Of a stretch of DNA of 64,000 bases, positions 1-9,547 are shown in pieces. The notes under the pieces were generated by a model, which saw nothing but the letters and a program-made list of their open reading frames with translations, had not been told where the DNA came from and ran no database searches. The position numbers were made by a program, and so were the translations under genes. The first letter of the stretch is position 1, and every line of letters starts with the position of its first letter. The DNA is from Rahnella rivi (GTDB taxonomy: Bacteria; Pseudomonadota; Gammaproteobacteria; Enterobacterales; Enterobacteriaceae). The stretch spans positions 1 to 64,000 of the forward strand of contig NZ_JAFMOX010000047.1 of assembly GCF_019049655.1 (NCBI RefSeq), given 5' to 3'.

Positions 1-31
1 TGTGAGTGCCCACACAGATTGTCTGATAAAT

Positions 32-72
32 TGTTAAAGAGCAGTGAGTTACGCGCTTTCGCTTGCTAACTC
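32..72 (-). promoter_or_regulatory. rRNA operon leader: boxA and boxB antitermination signals
   Basis: On the minus strand, boxA reads TGCTCTTTAACA (32-43). It is preceded by a boxB-type hairpin whose arms GAGTTA/TAACTC lie at 67-72 and 46-51. This is the NusB/S10-dependent antitermination site of enterobacterial rrn leaders. The downstream leader (positions 1-31, read leftward) also matches the sequence typical of the stretch just before 16S rRNA. The 16S gene itself is outside the window, probably about 100 bases beyond the left edge. Confidence 0.9.
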
Positions 73-82
73 GAGGTGGCGT

Positions 83-110
83 ATATTACGCTTTCCTCAT
101 TCAGTGTCAA
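83..110 (-). promoter_or_regulatory. rrn P2 promoter
   Basis: Minus strand -35 TTGACA (105-110) and -10 TAATAT (83-88), separated by 16 bases, just upstream of the boxB/boxA leader. Position and spacing match the constitutive P2 promoter of rRNA operons. Confidence 0.85.
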
Positions 111-202
111 CCGTTTATTTCATCCGGCCATCACTGTTTTTAATCTTTCCGACCCGGTTACTTCGTGATGTTGTTCACGTTGTTCCCTGTCGATGGAGCG
201 GC

Positions 203-230
203 ATTATAGGGATCCGTATTTTTTGCACAA
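203..230 (-). promoter_or_regulatory. rrn P1 promoter with upstream A/T element
   Basis: Minus strand -35 TTGTGC (225-230) and -10 TATAAT (203-208), 16 bases apart, followed by a G/C-rich discriminator. An A/T-rich stretch at about 231-250 looks like an UP element, and the region beyond it is where Fis sites usually lie. P1 lies about 120 bases upstream of P2, the usual rrn arrangement. In known rrn operons P1 is the growth-rate and ppGpp-controlled promoter. Confidence 0.85.
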
Positions 231-322
231 GCATTTATTTCGATAAAAAGGATCGACTGCGTGTTTTTCAACCCCATCGAGGAGATCTCACTCGATCCGC
301 GGGTTTTACAACCGATCCAGGC

Positions 323-387
323 ACCTCATAATTGGTATTTCTTCATACCCGAACTATATTGCCAAGATTAAAACCCAATTATGAGGT
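323..387. repeat. 13-bp perfect inverted repeat around the yrdA promoter and RBS
   Basis: ACCTCATAATTGG (323-335) and its exact reverse complement (375-387) are separated by 39 bases. The left arm overlaps the putative yrdA -35 box and the right arm contains the yrdA Shine-Dalgarno GAGG. It could be a repressor operator, or an RNA hairpin hiding the RBS if transcription starts upstream of 323. Function is unknown. Confidence 0.6.
332..360 (+). promoter_or_regulatory. putative sigma-70 promoter of yrdA
   Basis: -35 TTGGTA (332-337) and -10 TATATT (355-360) with an ideal 17-base spacer. This predicts a transcript start near 367 and a leader of about 30 bases before the yrdA ATG at 396. It is divergent from the rrn promoters. 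Confidence 0.6.
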
Positions 388-395
388 AATTAAAC

Positions 396-938
396 ATGTC
401 TCAGGCATTACGTGCATATCAGGGATCATTGCCCACCTTGGGGGAAAACGTCATGGTTGACCCCTCCAGCGTCATCATTGGTGATGTTGCTCTCGCGGAC
501 GATGTCAGTATCTGGCCATTGGTTGTGATACGTGGTGACGTTAATCACGTTGTCATCGGTTGCAGAACCAATGTGCAAGATGGGAGCGTATTGCATGTCA
601 CCCATCAGTCTCGTCACAATCCGGAAGGTCATCCGCTGATCATTGGTGAGGATGTCACGGTCGGTCATAAAGCTATGTTGCATGGTTGTACCATCGGCAA
701 TCGGGTACTGGTTGGAATGGGATCAATACTGCTGGATGGGGCGATCATTGAAGATGACGTGATGATCGGTGCAGGAAGTCTGGTCCCCCCAGGGAAGCGA
801 CTTGAAAGTGGATATCTTTATCTGGGAAGTCCGGTGAAGCAGATCCGGGAGCTGACGTCTGAAGAACTTGCAGGACTGACTTACTCTTCCAATAACTATG
901 TTACCTGGAAAGATCTGTATCTTACCGACCAGAAATGA
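396..938 (+). CDS. yrdA: gamma-carbonic anhydrase-like hexapeptide protein YrdA
   Basis: A 180-residue left-handed beta-helix protein of the gamma-class carbonic anhydrase family; the E. coli homologue is of similar length. Hexapeptide repeats run from about residue 20 to 135. The family metal ligands appear conserved: a histidine in HVTH (67/70), H91 and H96 (GHKAMLH), together with the IRGD motif at 45-48. Physiological activity is unproven for YrdA, so catalytic function is inferred from family only. The start is supported by GAGG nine bases upstream. It faces aroE tail to tail. The DUF1488 gene yrdB, which sits between yrdA and aroE in E. coli, is absent here. Confidence 0.93.
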   Translation: MSQALRAYQGSLPTLGENVMVDPSSVIIGDVALADDVSIWPLVVIRGDVNHVVIGCRTNVQDGSVLHVTHQSRHNPEGHPLIIGEDVTVGHKAMLHGCTIGNRVLVGMGSILLDGAIIEDDVMIGAGSLVPPGKRLESGYLYLGSPVKQIRELTSEELAGLTYSSNNYVTWKDLYLTDQK

Positions 939-950
939 TTAAACGGTTCT

Positions 951-979
951 CATGCCTGAAGCATCTTTCTTCAGGCATG
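951..979. terminator. hairpin between convergent yrdA and aroE
   Basis: Perfect 11-bp stem (951-961 with 969-979) and a 7-base loop in the 49-base gap between the two stop codons. No clear T-run follows on either strand, so it is a probable rather than canonical bidirectional terminator. Confidence 0.55.
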
Positions 980-987
980 CTTCAAAA

Positions 988-1806
988 TTAACTCAGCAAA
1001 TCCTGCTTCAATTGCGCCAGCACGGGTTCAATCTCAGGCATAACACCATGCCAAAGATGAAACGCATGTGCTGCCTGCCCGACCAGCATGCCCAAACCAT
1101 CTGCATAATGCGTCACTCCCTTCTTTTGCGCCCATTCGATAAAAGGTGTGAGTCCGGCCTGATAGTACATATCGTATAAGCGAGTCTGCGAGGTGATCAC
1201 TTCTTGGGGGATCGCTGGGATCTCACCTTTAATACCAGAGGCAGTGGCATTGATGATCAAATCAAATGATTCGTTCATCAGCTGTTCCAATGGCATTGCC
1301 TGAATATCGCCTCTGCTTTCAAAAATATGGCTTAAATGCTGTGCCCGCTCGAACGTCCGGTTAGTCACGACAAGAGAACAACCATAAGACAGCAGCGGAA
1401 GAATGACGCCCCGCGCCGCGCCGCCGGCGCCGATCAGCAGAACCCGGTCGCCTTTACGGATGAGGTTGAGCCGTTCAAGATCGCTCAGCATACCGATGCC
1501 ATCGGTGTTATCCCCGAGCAGACGCCCGTCCTCAAGTTTCTTCAGAGTGTTCACCGCGCCAGACAATGCCGCACGATCGGTCAGTTCATCACACTCAGCA
1601 AATGCGCGCTCTTTAAAAGGGACTGTGATATTCGCCCCTTGGGCCCCACCGTGAAAAAAGGATCGTAGTGTTTCCTCAAACTCTTCGTGCGGGGCCAACA
1701 CCGTTCCATAAGTATGATCAATACCCGTCTGGGCGGCGAAAAGTGCATGAATTCTTGGTGACTTGCTGTGACTAATCGGATTCCCAAACACTGCAAAAGA
1801 TGGCAT
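988..1806 (-). CDS. aroE: shikimate dehydrogenase (NADP)
   Basis: Reduces 3-dehydroshikimate to shikimate with NADPH, the fourth step of chorismate and aromatic amino acid synthesis, in the cytosol. It has 272 residues, the usual AroE length. The N-terminal substrate domain carries SKSP (14-17) and NITVPFK with catalytic K65. D102 in NTDG is the second catalytic residue. The NADP fold shows GAGGAARG at about 126-133. The basic NRT motif after the second beta strand ([10 protein letters not shown]) is typical of NADP preference. It is the last gene of the dprA-smg-yrdD-tsaC-aroE minus-strand group, 11 bases after tsaC. Confidence 0.97.
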   Translation of the reverse strand: MPSFAVFGNPISHSKSPRIHALFAAQTGIDHTYGTVLAPHEEFEETLRSFFHGGAQGANITVPFKERAFAECDELTDRAALSGAVNTLKKLEDGRLLGDNTDGIGMLSDLERLNLIRKGDRVLLIGAGGAARGVILPLLSYGCSLVVTNRTFERAQHLSHIFESRGDIQAMPLEQLMNESFDLIINATASGIKGEIPAIPQEVITSQTRLYDMYYQAGLTPFIEWAQKKGVTHYADGLGMLVGQAAHAFHLWHGVMPEIEPVLAQLKQDLLS

Positions 1807-1817
1807 GAACTCGATCC

Positions 1818-2387
1818 TTAGCCCTGGCGAATGAGATCCCCGGTGAGGGCATCCCGGATTTCTGATGGATTTTCTCTTCCGCCGACATTACCCGCCAGAA
1901 CCGGAAACTCATTCCCAAATTGCTGACTGACTTCTGCTGCGAAACGACAAGGTGGCTCACCATTGAGGTTGGCGCTGGTTGATACCAGAGGCTTTCCAAA
2001 TTTCTGGCAGAGTTCTTTAACCTGAGGATGATCCGTAACACGAACCGCGAGCGAGGAAAAACGCCCGGTCAGCCAGTCAGGAGTGGAGACTTTAGCTGGC
2101 ATTACCCAGGTGACAGGGCCGGGCCATGAGGACCATATTGTCTGACGTTGTTGCTCAGTCAAAAAAGAGTCATCTATATAAGGGAGGAGTTGCTGATAAT
2201 TATCAGCAATTAAAATCAGCCCTTTATCTTTAGGACGTTTTTTTAGCGCCAGCAGTGCTTCGACTGCCCGTTCACTGTCAGGGTCGCATCCCAAACCAAA
2301 GACGGCCTCTGTGGGGTACGCGATCACTTGTTGTTGACGCAGTGCTTCAAGCACTACGCTAAATGAGTTTTCAGCTTCTTTATTCAT
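1818..2387 (-). CDS. tsaC: threonylcarbamoyl-AMP synthase TsaC
   Basis: Makes L-threonylcarbamoyl-AMP from threonine, bicarbonate and ATP, the first step of the t6A37 modification of ANN-decoding tRNAs. The YrdC/Sua5 domain covers the whole protein, with [14 protein letters not shown] near the start, [18 protein letters not shown] and the STSAN motif. I start it at the ATG ending at 2387 (189 residues, close to E. coli's 190), not at the in-frame GTG at 2438, because homology begins there. That ATG overlaps the yrdD stop in ATGAATAA, implying translational coupling. Confidence 0.93.
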   Translation of the reverse strand: MNKEAENSFSVVLEALRQQQVIAYPTEAVFGLGCDPDSERAVEALLALKKRPKDKGLILIADNYQQLLPYIDDSFLTEQQRQTIWSSWPGPVTWVMPAKVSTPDWLTGRFSSLAVRVTDHPQVKELCQKFGKPLVSTSANLNGEPPCRFAAEVSQQFGNEFPVLAGNVGGRENPSEIRDALTGDLIRQG

Positions 2388-2940
2388 CTGTTGGGTTATC
2401 TTTCGTTTGTACGGCTTTTCCGCATAATTTACTGGCACAAAATAATTTAATACCGTGCGCTGTTTTCTTTTCCATTAACAAGGAGTAGTGGCAATGCGCA
2501 CACTCGCCCGCGACAGGCTTATTATTAATAGCAAACTGACAATCAGGATAGCGATCGCAGGCATGAAAGACTTTGCCGAACCGTGATTTGCGCTGTAACA
2601 GATGCCCGCTGCCGCACTGTGGACAACTCAGACTGGTTTCTTCAGGTTTGTCGATCACTTCAATATGATCACATTCGGGATATTGGCTGCATCCAATAAA
2701 CATTCCATAACGGCCCTGACGCAATACCAGTGTCGATTCACATTTTGGGCAGTGCTGCCCATCCAGTACTTTGACGATATGGCCGTCAGCCTGCGCTTTG
2801 AGCGGTCGAATATACTGACATTGTGGATAAGAAGAACAGCTGAGAAAGGGGCCGTGGCGACCACTACGGATCACCAAACCGGCCCCGCATTCCGGACAGG
2901 ATTCATTTTGCTTCTCAGCAAAAAGTGCTGCTTTAGTCAT
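2380..2940 (-). CDS. yrdD: topoisomerase I-type zinc-finger protein YrdD
   Basis: 186 residues made almost entirely of four zinc ribbons like those at the C-terminus of DNA topoisomerase I. Each is a CPxC or CxxC pair followed about 18 residues later by a C-x4-7-C type pair (for example CPEC with CSSYPQC, CPKC with CSQYPEC). There is no topoisomerase catalytic domain. The fourth ribbon is less regular (CAHC, then CASKLC). Role unknown; single-stranded nucleic acid binding is a reasonable family inference. It lies between smg and tsaC as in E. coli. Confidence 0.9.
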   Translation of the reverse strand: MTKAALFAEKQNESCPECGAGLVIRSGRHGPFLSCSSYPQCQYIRPLKAQADGHIVKVLDGQHCPKCESTLVLRQGRYGMFIGCSQYPECDHIEVIDKPEETSLSCPQCGSGHLLQRKSRFGKVFHACDRYPDCQFAINNKPVAGECAHCHYSLLMEKKTAHGIKLFCASKLCGKAVQTKDNPTDE

Positions 2941-2964
2941 ACGCTATGTTTTACCTGTTATCTG

Positions 2965-3438
2965 TTAGTGCAGATAACCTTCATTAACTTCAAATAACAG
3001 CTCTTCCATTTGCTGATACGCACTTTCATATCCGGGAATATTAAAGAGAACCATCAGCACGACCCACTTAAGATCTTCAAGATCGAACTCTTCAGTGTCC
3101 AGAGCCATAACACGATCGATAACCATTTCCCTGGTATCGAAATTCAACACTTTGATCTGTTCGAGGAACAATAAAAAACCACGACACATGCAATCTAACC
3201 GGTTTGTTTCCTCATCGGTGTAGATTCGTAATGCTGAAGGATCAGAATCCAGCATGTAAGATGGGGTTCCACCCTCTTGCATATCCGCAAGTTTTTCAAG
3301 CCAATTCAACGCATTGTGAATATCGGCCCGGTGGAAACCAGCTTCGGTCAAGTCATCCGTTAACCTATCCTCGTCAACATTCATCTCCGCTTCGTTGTGA
3401 ATGTAAGTTTCAAATAAGTACATTAGTACGTCGAACAT
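2965..3438 (-). CDS. smg: Smg family protein (DUF494)
   Basis: 157 residues, the same length as E. coli Smg. The start is set at the ATG beginning [10 protein letters not shown]; the eight upstream in-frame residues lie inside the dprA coding overlap and are not part of the conserved protein. No catalytic motif is visible. The sequence is acidic and mostly helical, with a highly conserved C-terminal half (DLEDLKWVV). Its role is unknown; the name comes only from its position next to smf/dprA. It overlaps the 3' end of dprA by 29 bases. Confidence 0.9.
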   Translation of the reverse strand: MFDVLMYLFETYIHNEAEMNVDEDRLTDDLTEAGFHRADIHNALNWLEKLADMQEGGTPSYMLDSDPSALRIYTDEETNRLDCMCRGFLLFLEQIKVLNFDTREMVIDRVMALDTEEFDLEDLKWVVLMVLFNIPGYESAYQQMEELLFEVNEGYLH

Positions 3439-4579
3439 GGCCTGCCCTCTTAATTCGGACATAGCCGCCGGATACAGCTGCGATCCATCCTGCTAACTCC
3501 AGCTCGAGTAGTTTACCTACCACTTCTGGCACAGGTTGGCCGGCACGTTCGGCGACGACGTCAACAGATGTCACCTCATATTCTACGTTAGCCAACACAT
3601 CAGCAAATGGCAATTCAACTTCGTCATCTTGTGCATAAAAAATCGCCTCTGAGGCACATATTTCCTCATCCTGCGGAATTTGCCGCAATGATGAGTCCAC
3701 AGGCGCCGGAAACCATGTCAACCCGCTCCCCATATGCTCAGCGATATCCTTGGGTTCGGTGACCAGATAAGCACCCTGGCGGATAAGCCAGTGCGTTCCT
3801 TCTGAAGTCAGACTCCCCAGCGGTCCCGGTAAAGCAAATATTTCCCTGCCCTGCTCCAGCGCAAAGCGGGCTGTGATTAACGAGCCACTGCGCAGCGTCG
3901 CTTCAACCACCAAAACGCCCACGCTCAGGCCACTGATAATCCGATTTCTGCGAGGAAAGTGTGCGGCAATGGGAGGCATGGAGACTAAATGCTCAGACAC
4001 CAGTGCGCCTCCTTGCGCCAGAATACGGTCAGCTAATTTGGAATGACGTGCTGGGTAGCGGTTCATTAATCCGCTACCCAGCACAGCGACAGTGTTTCCG
4101 TCTGAATCCAGAGCGGCTTTATGGCTGATGCCATCTATCCCCAGAGCAAGTCCGCTCGTGACGGTAAACCCGCTGCAAACTAATCCACCGGCAAAAACCT
4201 GCGCATAGTGATCACCATAATGGGTGAAGTGGCGACTTCCAACCATAGCAATCTGCGGGGATGACAACAGTCCAGCTTGTCCTTCGACAAAAAGAATTAA
4301 CGGAGGTGACGATATCTGTGCCAATAGAGGCGGATAAAACTCACTGTTAAAGGTAACCAGATGGCGGTTATCACCTTCCAGCCACTTCAGGGATGCCAAA
4401 AGCCATTGCCGGTTGATTTGAAGGAAATCATCTATCTGCTCCGGTGAAAGTCCGCAACCAGAAAGCCCGGACCTCATGTAATTCCCCCGACTAAACAGAG
4501 CCTGGATAATCCCTTCAGCACGATGAGCGCTGAGCCGTTTCACCGCAGACAAACGTATCCATACTTCCTGTAGTGTCAT
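3410..4579 (-). CDS. dprA: DNA-processing protein DprA (Smf)
   Basis: In competent bacteria DprA loads RecA onto incoming single-stranded DNA; in enterobacteria its role is less clear. The Rossmann-like core shows [11 protein letters not shown], the SGLALGIDG stretch and GSGLMNRYP (residues about 115-220). A C-terminal winged-helix segment follows. I start it at the ATG ending at 4579 (389 residues), which has GGAG at proper distance; an in-frame TTG at 4597 is the alternative. It is the first gene of the minus-strand operon and is divergent from def. Confidence 0.93.
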   Translation of the reverse strand: MTLQEVWIRLSAVKRLSAHRAEGIIQALFSRGNYMRSGLSGCGLSPEQIDDFLQINRQWLLASLKWLEGDNRHLVTFNSEFYPPLLAQISSPPLILFVEGQAGLLSSPQIAMVGSRHFTHYGDHYAQVFAGGLVCSGFTVTSGLALGIDGISHKAALDSDGNTVAVLGSGLMNRYPARHSKLADRILAQGGALVSEHLVSMPPIAAHFPRRNRIISGLSVGVLVVEATLRSGSLITARFALEQGREIFALPGPLGSLTSEGTHWLIRQGAYLVTEPKDIAEHMGSGLTWFPAPVDSSLRQIPQDEEICASEAIFYAQDDEVELPFADVLANVEYEVTSVDVVAERAGQPVPEVVGKLLELELAGWIAAVSGGYVRIKRAGHVRRTNVLI

Positions 4580-4707
4580 TACTGCGCTCCGTTTCAATGC
4601 CTTTTAGCGAGTGATTCAATTGGCAGAGGATGCTGTCAATCGGAGCGAGAAATGTCTAGAATAGAAACTATATATCTTCAATCAATTGAATAAAGATCCA
4701 GAAAAAT

Positions 4708-5220
4708 ATGTCCGTATTACAGATATTACATTTCCCAGACGAGCGGCTTCGCATTACTGCAAAACCGGTCAAAGTAGTTGACGCCAAAATCCAGCAAATC
4801 GTGGATGATATGTTCGAAACCATGTATGCAGAGGAAGGCATTGGTCTGGCTGCGACTCAGGTCGACATCCATCAGCGTATTATTGTCATTGATGTTTCTG
4901 AAAATCGTGACGAGCGCCTGGTGCTCATCAACCCTGAGTTGCTGGAAAAAAGCGGCGAAACGGGAATTGAAGAAGGCTGCCTGTCGATTCCAGATCAACG
5001 TGCCCTTGTTCCACGCGCTGAGAAAGTGAAAATTCGTGCTCTGGATCGTGAAGGCAAAAGCTTCGAACTGGAAGCTGACGACTTGCTGGCGATCTGCATT
5101 CAACATGAAATGGATCATCTGGTCGGTAAATTGTTTGTGGATTACTTATCTCCACTGAAACGTCAGCGCATCCGTCAGAAAATGGAAAAGATGGCCAAGC
5201 TGAACGCCCGGCCTGACTAA
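4708..5220 (+). CDS. def: peptide deformylase
   Basis: Removes the formyl group from N-terminal formyl-methionine of nascent proteins, acting at the ribosome exit. The three family motifs are intact: GIGLAATQ (45-51), EGCLS with metal ligand C91, and HEMDH with H133, catalytic E134 and H137. It has 170 residues, as expected. It heads the def-fmt-rsmB-trkA group and is paired with fmt, which adds the formyl group it removes. The upstream SD is weak (AGAAAA). Confidence 0.97.
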   Translation: MSVLQILHFPDERLRITAKPVKVVDAKIQQIVDDMFETMYAEEGIGLAATQVDIHQRIIVIDVSENRDERLVLINPELLEKSGETGIEEGCLSIPDQRALVPRAEKVKIRALDREGKSFELEADDLLAICIQHEMDHLVGKLFVDYLSPLKRQRIRQKMEKMAKLNARPD

Positions 5221-5245
5221 TATTCGTGTAACACAGGATACTGCT

Positions 5246-6181
5246 TTGCGGATTATATTTGCCGGTACACCCGATTTTGCAGCGCGTCATCTTGACGCGC
5301 TTTTGACATCTGAACATCAGGTTGTGGGTGTATTCACCCAACCTGATCGCCCCTCTGGCCGTGGCAATAAGCTGACTGCGAGCCCGGTAAAAATGCTGGC
5401 AGAGGCCAACAACATTCCGGTTTTCCAGCCTAAATCTTTGCGGCCCGAAGAAAATCAGACGCTGGTTTCCGCATTAGAAGCGGACATCATGGTCGTTGTT
5501 GCCTATGGGCTGATTTTGCCTAAAGCCGTACTGGAAATGCCGAGACTGGGATGCATCAATGTGCATGGTTCTCTGCTTCCACGCTGGCGCGGTGCGGCAC
5601 CGATCCAACGTTCGCTGTGGGCCGGAGATACTAAAACGGGCATCACTATTATGCAGATGGATGTGGGACTGGACACCGGCGACATGCTGCATAAGGTCGA
5701 GTGCGATATCTTGCCTGAAGATACAAGCGCATCACTTTATAACAAACTGGCATTACTCGGCCCATCTGGGTTGCTTGAAACGCTACACCAGCTGGCAAAG
5801 GGCACTGCTCTTCGGGAAGTTCAGGATGAAGCGCATGTCACTTATGCAGAAAAACTCAGTAAAGAAGAAGCTCGCTTAGACTGGATGCTTTCTGCTGAGC
5901 AACTTGAACGTTGCATCCGTGCCTTTAACCCGTGGCCAGTCAGTTATTTCATGATTGACGACCAACCGGTGAAAGTATGGCTGGCAGACACTTTGCCCGA
6001 TGAAACTGGTGCGCTACCGGGCACCATTATCGCCGCAGATAAAAAAGGGATACAGATTGCGACCGCCAGCGGTATCCTGAATATCACCCAACTCCAGCCT
6101 TCGGGTAAAAAAGCCATGTCCGCGCAGGACTTGCTGAACTCTCGTCGTGAATGGTTTATCGCAGGCACTCGTTTAGCCTGA
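5246..6181 (+). CDS. fmt: methionyl-tRNA formyltransferase
   Basis: Transfers a formyl group from 10-formyl-THF to Met-tRNA(fMet), preparing it for initiation. The N-terminal formyltransferase fold starts GTPDFAARH and contains the signature [13 protein letters not shown] (about residues 106-118), including the catalytic His; the C-terminal tRNA-binding domain ends with [10 protein letters not shown]. It has 311 residues against 315 in E. coli. The start codon is TTG at 5246 with AGGA seven bases upstream; no ATG or GTG lies in frame between the def stop and this point. It begins 25 bases after def. Confidence 0.95.
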   Translation: MRIIFAGTPDFAARHLDALLTSEHQVVGVFTQPDRPSGRGNKLTASPVKMLAEANNIPVFQPKSLRPEENQTLVSALEADIMVVVAYGLILPKAVLEMPRLGCINVHGSLLPRWRGAAPIQRSLWAGDTKTGITIMQMDVGLDTGDMLHKVECDILPEDTSASLYNKLALLGPSGLLETLHQLAKGTALREVQDEAHVTYAEKLSKEEARLDWMLSAEQLERCIRAFNPWPVSYFMIDDQPVKVWLADTLPDETGALPGTIIAADKKGIQIATASGILNITQLQPSGKKAMSAQDLLNSRREWFIAGTRLA

Positions 6182-6194
6182 CCATTACGACTAC

Positions 6195-6213
6195 GCCCGG
6201 CTTAATGCCGGGC
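6195..6213 (+). terminator. intercistronic hairpin between fmt and rsmB
   Basis: GCCCGGC (6195-6201), five-base loop, GCCGGGC (6207-6213). Very stable but followed by CTTATCC rather than a T-run. It may be an mRNA-stabilising or partially terminating structure. Confidence 0.45.
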
Positions 6214-6256
6214 CTTATCCCCATGATAATGCTGATATTGTTCAGCTTCTTTGACT

Positions 6257-7546
6257 ATGAAAACAGCCTATAATCTCCGTAGTATTGCAGCGCAAGCTAT
6301 TAGCCAGGTATTAGACAAAGGTCTGTCGCTTTCCACCGTTCTTCCCGGTTTGCAGAAAAACATCTCAGATAAAGATCGCGGATTACTGCAGGAATTGTGT
6401 TTCGGTACGCTGAGGGTTTTACCTCAGCTGGAATGGTGTTTGCAGCAACTCATGGCAAAACCATTAACGGGTAAACAACGGACTCTGCATTATTTACTGA
6501 TGGTTGGCTTATACCAGCTGATCCATACCCGTATCCCTGCACACGCCGTGCTGGCAGAAACAGTTGACGGTGCTGTAGCACTAAAACGTCCACAATTAAA
6601 AGGTTTGATCAACGGTGTTCTGCGTCAGTTCCAGCGACAGCAGGAAGAGTTACTTCCGAAAATGGCTAATAATGACAGCCGTCATTTGCACCCAAGCTGG
6701 CTGTTAAATCGTCTGAAGAAAGCCTATCCCGCAGAATGGGAAAATATCGTTGATGCTAATAACCAAAGACCACCGATGTGGTTACGCGTCAATCGTCTGC
6801 ATCATACCCGGGATGAGTATCTGCACCTGTTGAGCGAAGCTCAGATTGAGGCGATTGCGCATGACGAGTATCGCGATGCACTTCGTCTGGTTACACCTTG
6901 CCAGGTGAACCTGCTGCCAGGATTCGCAGAAGGATGGGTGACAGTTCAGGATGCATCGGCACAAGGTAGCGTTGATCTGCTGGATCCGCAGGATGGAGAA
7001 ATGATCCTCGATTTATGCTGCGCCCCGGGCGGAAAAACCACACATATTTTGGAAGCAGCGCCTAAAGCGCATGTGTTAGCCATCGATGTGGACGAGCAGC
7101 GACTAAAACGGGTCCATGAGAATCTCCAGCGCCTTAAAATGAGTGCTGAAGTCAAACAAGGTGACGGCCGCGAGCCACAAAACTGGGCTGGCGACCGTGT
7201 CTTCGATAGAATTCTTCTCGATGCTCCTTGTTCCGCTACCGGTGTTATTCGCAGACATCCGGACATCAAATGGCTGCGCCGTGATAGTGATATTGCGGAA
7301 CTCGCAAAACTGCAAAAAGAAATTCTGGAAGCCGTCTGGCCGCGACTGAAAAGTCAGGGTGTGATGGTTTATGCCACTTGCTCAATTCTGCCAGATGAAA
7401 ACAGCGAACAAATTTCTGCTTTTTTACAAACGCATCCCGATGCAATGTTGGTTGAAACCGGTTCAGCTGAAAAACCAGGCCGACAAAATCTGCCTCATGC
7501 TGAAGACGGCGATGGCTTCTATTACGCTAAACTGATTAAACGTTAA
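6257..7546 (+). CDS. rsmB: 16S rRNA m5C967 methyltransferase RsmB
   Basis: Methylates C967 of 16S rRNA with SAM. The N-terminal NusB-like RNA-binding domain (about 1-145) precedes a class I methyltransferase domain. Motif I reads [10 protein letters not shown], motif [17 protein letters not shown] with one catalytic Cys, and motif VI YATCS with the other. The ATG at 6257 gives 429 residues, identical to the E. coli length; a TTG two codons upstream (6251) is possible but less likely. No strong SD is visible. Confidence 0.95.
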   Translation: MKTAYNLRSIAAQAISQVLDKGLSLSTVLPGLQKNISDKDRGLLQELCFGTLRVLPQLEWCLQQLMAKPLTGKQRTLHYLLMVGLYQLIHTRIPAHAVLAETVDGAVALKRPQLKGLINGVLRQFQRQQEELLPKMANNDSRHLHPSWLLNRLKKAYPAEWENIVDANNQRPPMWLRVNRLHHTRDEYLHLLSEAQIEAIAHDEYRDALRLVTPCQVNLLPGFAEGWVTVQDASAQGSVDLLDPQDGEMILDLCCAPGGKTTHILEAAPKAHVLAIDVDEQRLKRVHENLQRLKMSAEVKQGDGREPQNWAGDRVFDRILLDAPCSATGVIRRHPDIKWLRRDSDIAELAKLQKEILEAVWPRLKSQGVMVYATCSILPDENSEQISAFLQTHPDAMLVETGSAEKPGRQNLPHAEDGDGFYYAKLIKR

Positions 7547-7605
7547 ACGTCTGCATTAGCGCTATCTACTCAGGCTGATACTTTTTAGGCAAAGCAGAGA
7601 GTCAT

Positions 7606-8982
7606 ATGAAAATAATCATTCTCGGTGCCGGGCAAGTTGGCGGAACGCTCGCCGAAAACCTGGTAGGCGAAAACAACGATATTACCGTTGTTGATACTAA
7701 TACCGTTCGTTTACGTCAGCTCCAGGACAAGTTCGATCTGCGCGTCGTGCAAGGTCATGGCTCTCACCCGCGCGTTTTACGCGAAGCCGGCGCCGAAGAT
7801 GCCGATATGTTAGTGGCAGTCACAAACTCTGATGAAACTAATATGGTGGCCTGTCAGATAGCGTATTCATTATTCAATACACCTAATCGCATTGCCCGAA
7901 TACGCTCGACTGAATATATCCGTGAATCGGAAAAGCTCTTCAATCCTGAAGCGGTGCCCATTGATCATTTGATTTCTCCTGAGCAGTTAGTCACGGACTA
8001 CATCTACAAACTGATTGAGTATCCAGGCGCACTTCAGGTCGTAAACTTTGCCGAAGGTAAAGTCAGCATTGCTGCGGTAAAAGCCTATTACGGTGGTCCG
8101 CTGGTGGGAAATGCCCTTTCATCAATGCGTGAGCACATGCCACATATTGAAACCCGCGTTGCTGCGATATTCCGCCACGAACGTCCGATACGTCCTCAGG
8201 GTTCTACAATTATAGAAGCAGGCGATGAAGTGTTCTTTGTCGCAGCCTCTCAGCACATACGTGCGGTAATGAGTGAACTTCAGCGGCTTGAAAAGCCTTA
8301 CAAACGAATCATGATTGTAGGTGGTGGTAACGTTGGAGCTGGGCTGGCACAAAAGCTTGAGAAAAATTACAGCGTAAAACTCATCGAACGGGATCAGCAA
8401 CGTGCCGCTGAACTTGCGGAACTTCTGCAAGACACTATCGTGTTTTACGGTGATGCCTCCGATCAGGAATTGCTGGCAGAAGAACACATCGAACAAGTAG
8501 ATGTATTCATCGCGATCACCAATGACGATGAAGCCAATATTATGTCCGCCATGCTTGCCAAACGTATGGGCGCCAAGAAAGCCATGGTGCTTATTCAACG
8601 CAGCGCCTATGTCGACCTGGTTCAAGGAAGCGTCATTGATATCGCTATTTCACCTCAACAAGCCACCATATCAGCTCTGCTGGGTCACGTGAGAAAAGCA
8701 GATATTGTGAGCGTTTCATCATTGCGCCGGGGAGTAGCTGAAGCGATCGAAGCGATTGCGCATGGCGATGAAACTACGTCAAAGGTAGTTGGCCGTACTG
8801 TCGAACAAATTAAGCTTCCGCCTGGCACAACAATCGGGGCTATTGTTCGCGGTAATGAAGTCATCATTGCTAACGGAAACAGCAGGATACAACAAGGTGA
8901 TCATGTCGTCATGTTCATCACCGACAAGAAGTTTGTCAGAGACGTTGAGCGTTTGTTCCAGCCAAGTCCGTTCTTCTTATAA
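7606..8982 (+). CDS. trkA: Trk potassium uptake peripheral protein TrkA
   Basis: NAD(H)-binding regulatory subunit of the Trk potassium uptake system, attached to the inside of the inner membrane and gating TrkH/TrkG. It is a tandem duplication: two RCK halves, each with an N-terminal Rossmann domain (GAGQVGG at about 7-13 and GGGNVGAG at about 234-241) and a C-terminal ligand-binding domain. It has 458 residues, the same as E. coli. GAGAG precedes the ATG. It is downstream of rsmB as in E. coli. Confidence 0.96.
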   Translation: MKIIILGAGQVGGTLAENLVGENNDITVVDTNTVRLRQLQDKFDLRVVQGHGSHPRVLREAGAEDADMLVAVTNSDETNMVACQIAYSLFNTPNRIARIRSTEYIRESEKLFNPEAVPIDHLISPEQLVTDYIYKLIEYPGALQVVNFAEGKVSIAAVKAYYGGPLVGNALSSMREHMPHIETRVAAIFRHERPIRPQGSTIIEAGDEVFFVAASQHIRAVMSELQRLEKPYKRIMIVGGGNVGAGLAQKLEKNYSVKLIERDQQRAAELAELLQDTIVFYGDASDQELLAEEHIEQVDVFIAITNDDEANIMSAMLAKRMGAKKAMVLIQRSAYVDLVQGSVIDIAISPQQATISALLGHVRKADIVSVSSLRRGVAEAIEAIAHGDETTSKVVGRTVEQIKLPPGTTIGAIVRGNEVIIANGNSRIQQGDHVVMFITDKKFVRDVERLFQPSPFFL

Positions 8983-9103
8983 CGCACACAGCTCGACAGG
9001 TTTTGTTTAAAATAGATTTCTGAAGATAAGTTTTGTAGCGAAGACGCGACAAATGGTCTTTACTTTGTTTGACACAATTGTTGAATTTGCCAAGGAGAAT
9101 TTT

Positions 9104-9520
9104 ATGAGTTTTATGAAAGAGTTTCGTGAGTTTGCCATGCGAGGCAACGTGGTTGACCTGGCGGTAGGTGTCATCATCGGTGCCGCATTTGGGAAAATAG
9201 TATCATCACTGGTTGCTGACATTATTATGCCGCCACTGGGATTACTTATCGGTGGCGTTGATTTCAAACAGTTTACTCTGGTACTCCGGGAAGCGCAGGG
9301 CACAGTACCTGCCGTTGTGATGCATTACGGTGTCTTTATCCAGAACATCTTTGATTTCATTATTGTTGCATTAGCCATTTTTTGTGCGATTACACTGATG
9401 AATAAGATGCGTCGGAAACAAGAAGATGTACCCGCTGCACCGCCTAAACCGACCGCAGAAGAAACACTGTTAGCAGAAATACGTGACTTGTTAAAAGAGC
9501 AACAGACACCGAAATTCTAA
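9104..9520 (+). CDS. mscL: large-conductance mechanosensitive channel MscL
   Basis: Homopentameric inner-membrane channel that opens under membrane tension on osmotic downshock. It has 138 residues. The N-terminal amphipathic helix ([11 protein letters not shown]) leads into TM1, which has the glycine-rich [14 protein letters not shown] pore segment. A periplasmic loop, TM2 (about 75-98), and a charged cytoplasmic helix with EIRDLLKEQ follow. The start at 9104 is chosen for AGGAG and homology; an in-frame ATG at 9053 would add 17 residues with no family support. Confidence 0.96.
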   Translation: MSFMKEFREFAMRGNVVDLAVGVIIGAAFGKIVSSLVADIIMPPLGLLIGGVDFKQFTLVLREAQGTVPAVVMHYGVFIQNIFDFIIVALAIFCAITLMNKMRRKQEDVPAAPPKPTAEETLLAEIRDLLKEQQTPKF

Positions 9521-9547
9521 GGGACTCAGAACCCTCATTCGGCTTAC

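Noticed and set aside
44-331. 95-residue plus-strand frame in the rrn leader
   Set aside because: It runs antisense through the rrn P1, P2, boxB and boxA signals and has no family-like sequence.
952-1179. 75-residue plus-strand frame after yrdA as a possible yrdB
   Set aside because: It is antisense to aroE and shows no DUF1488-like sequence.
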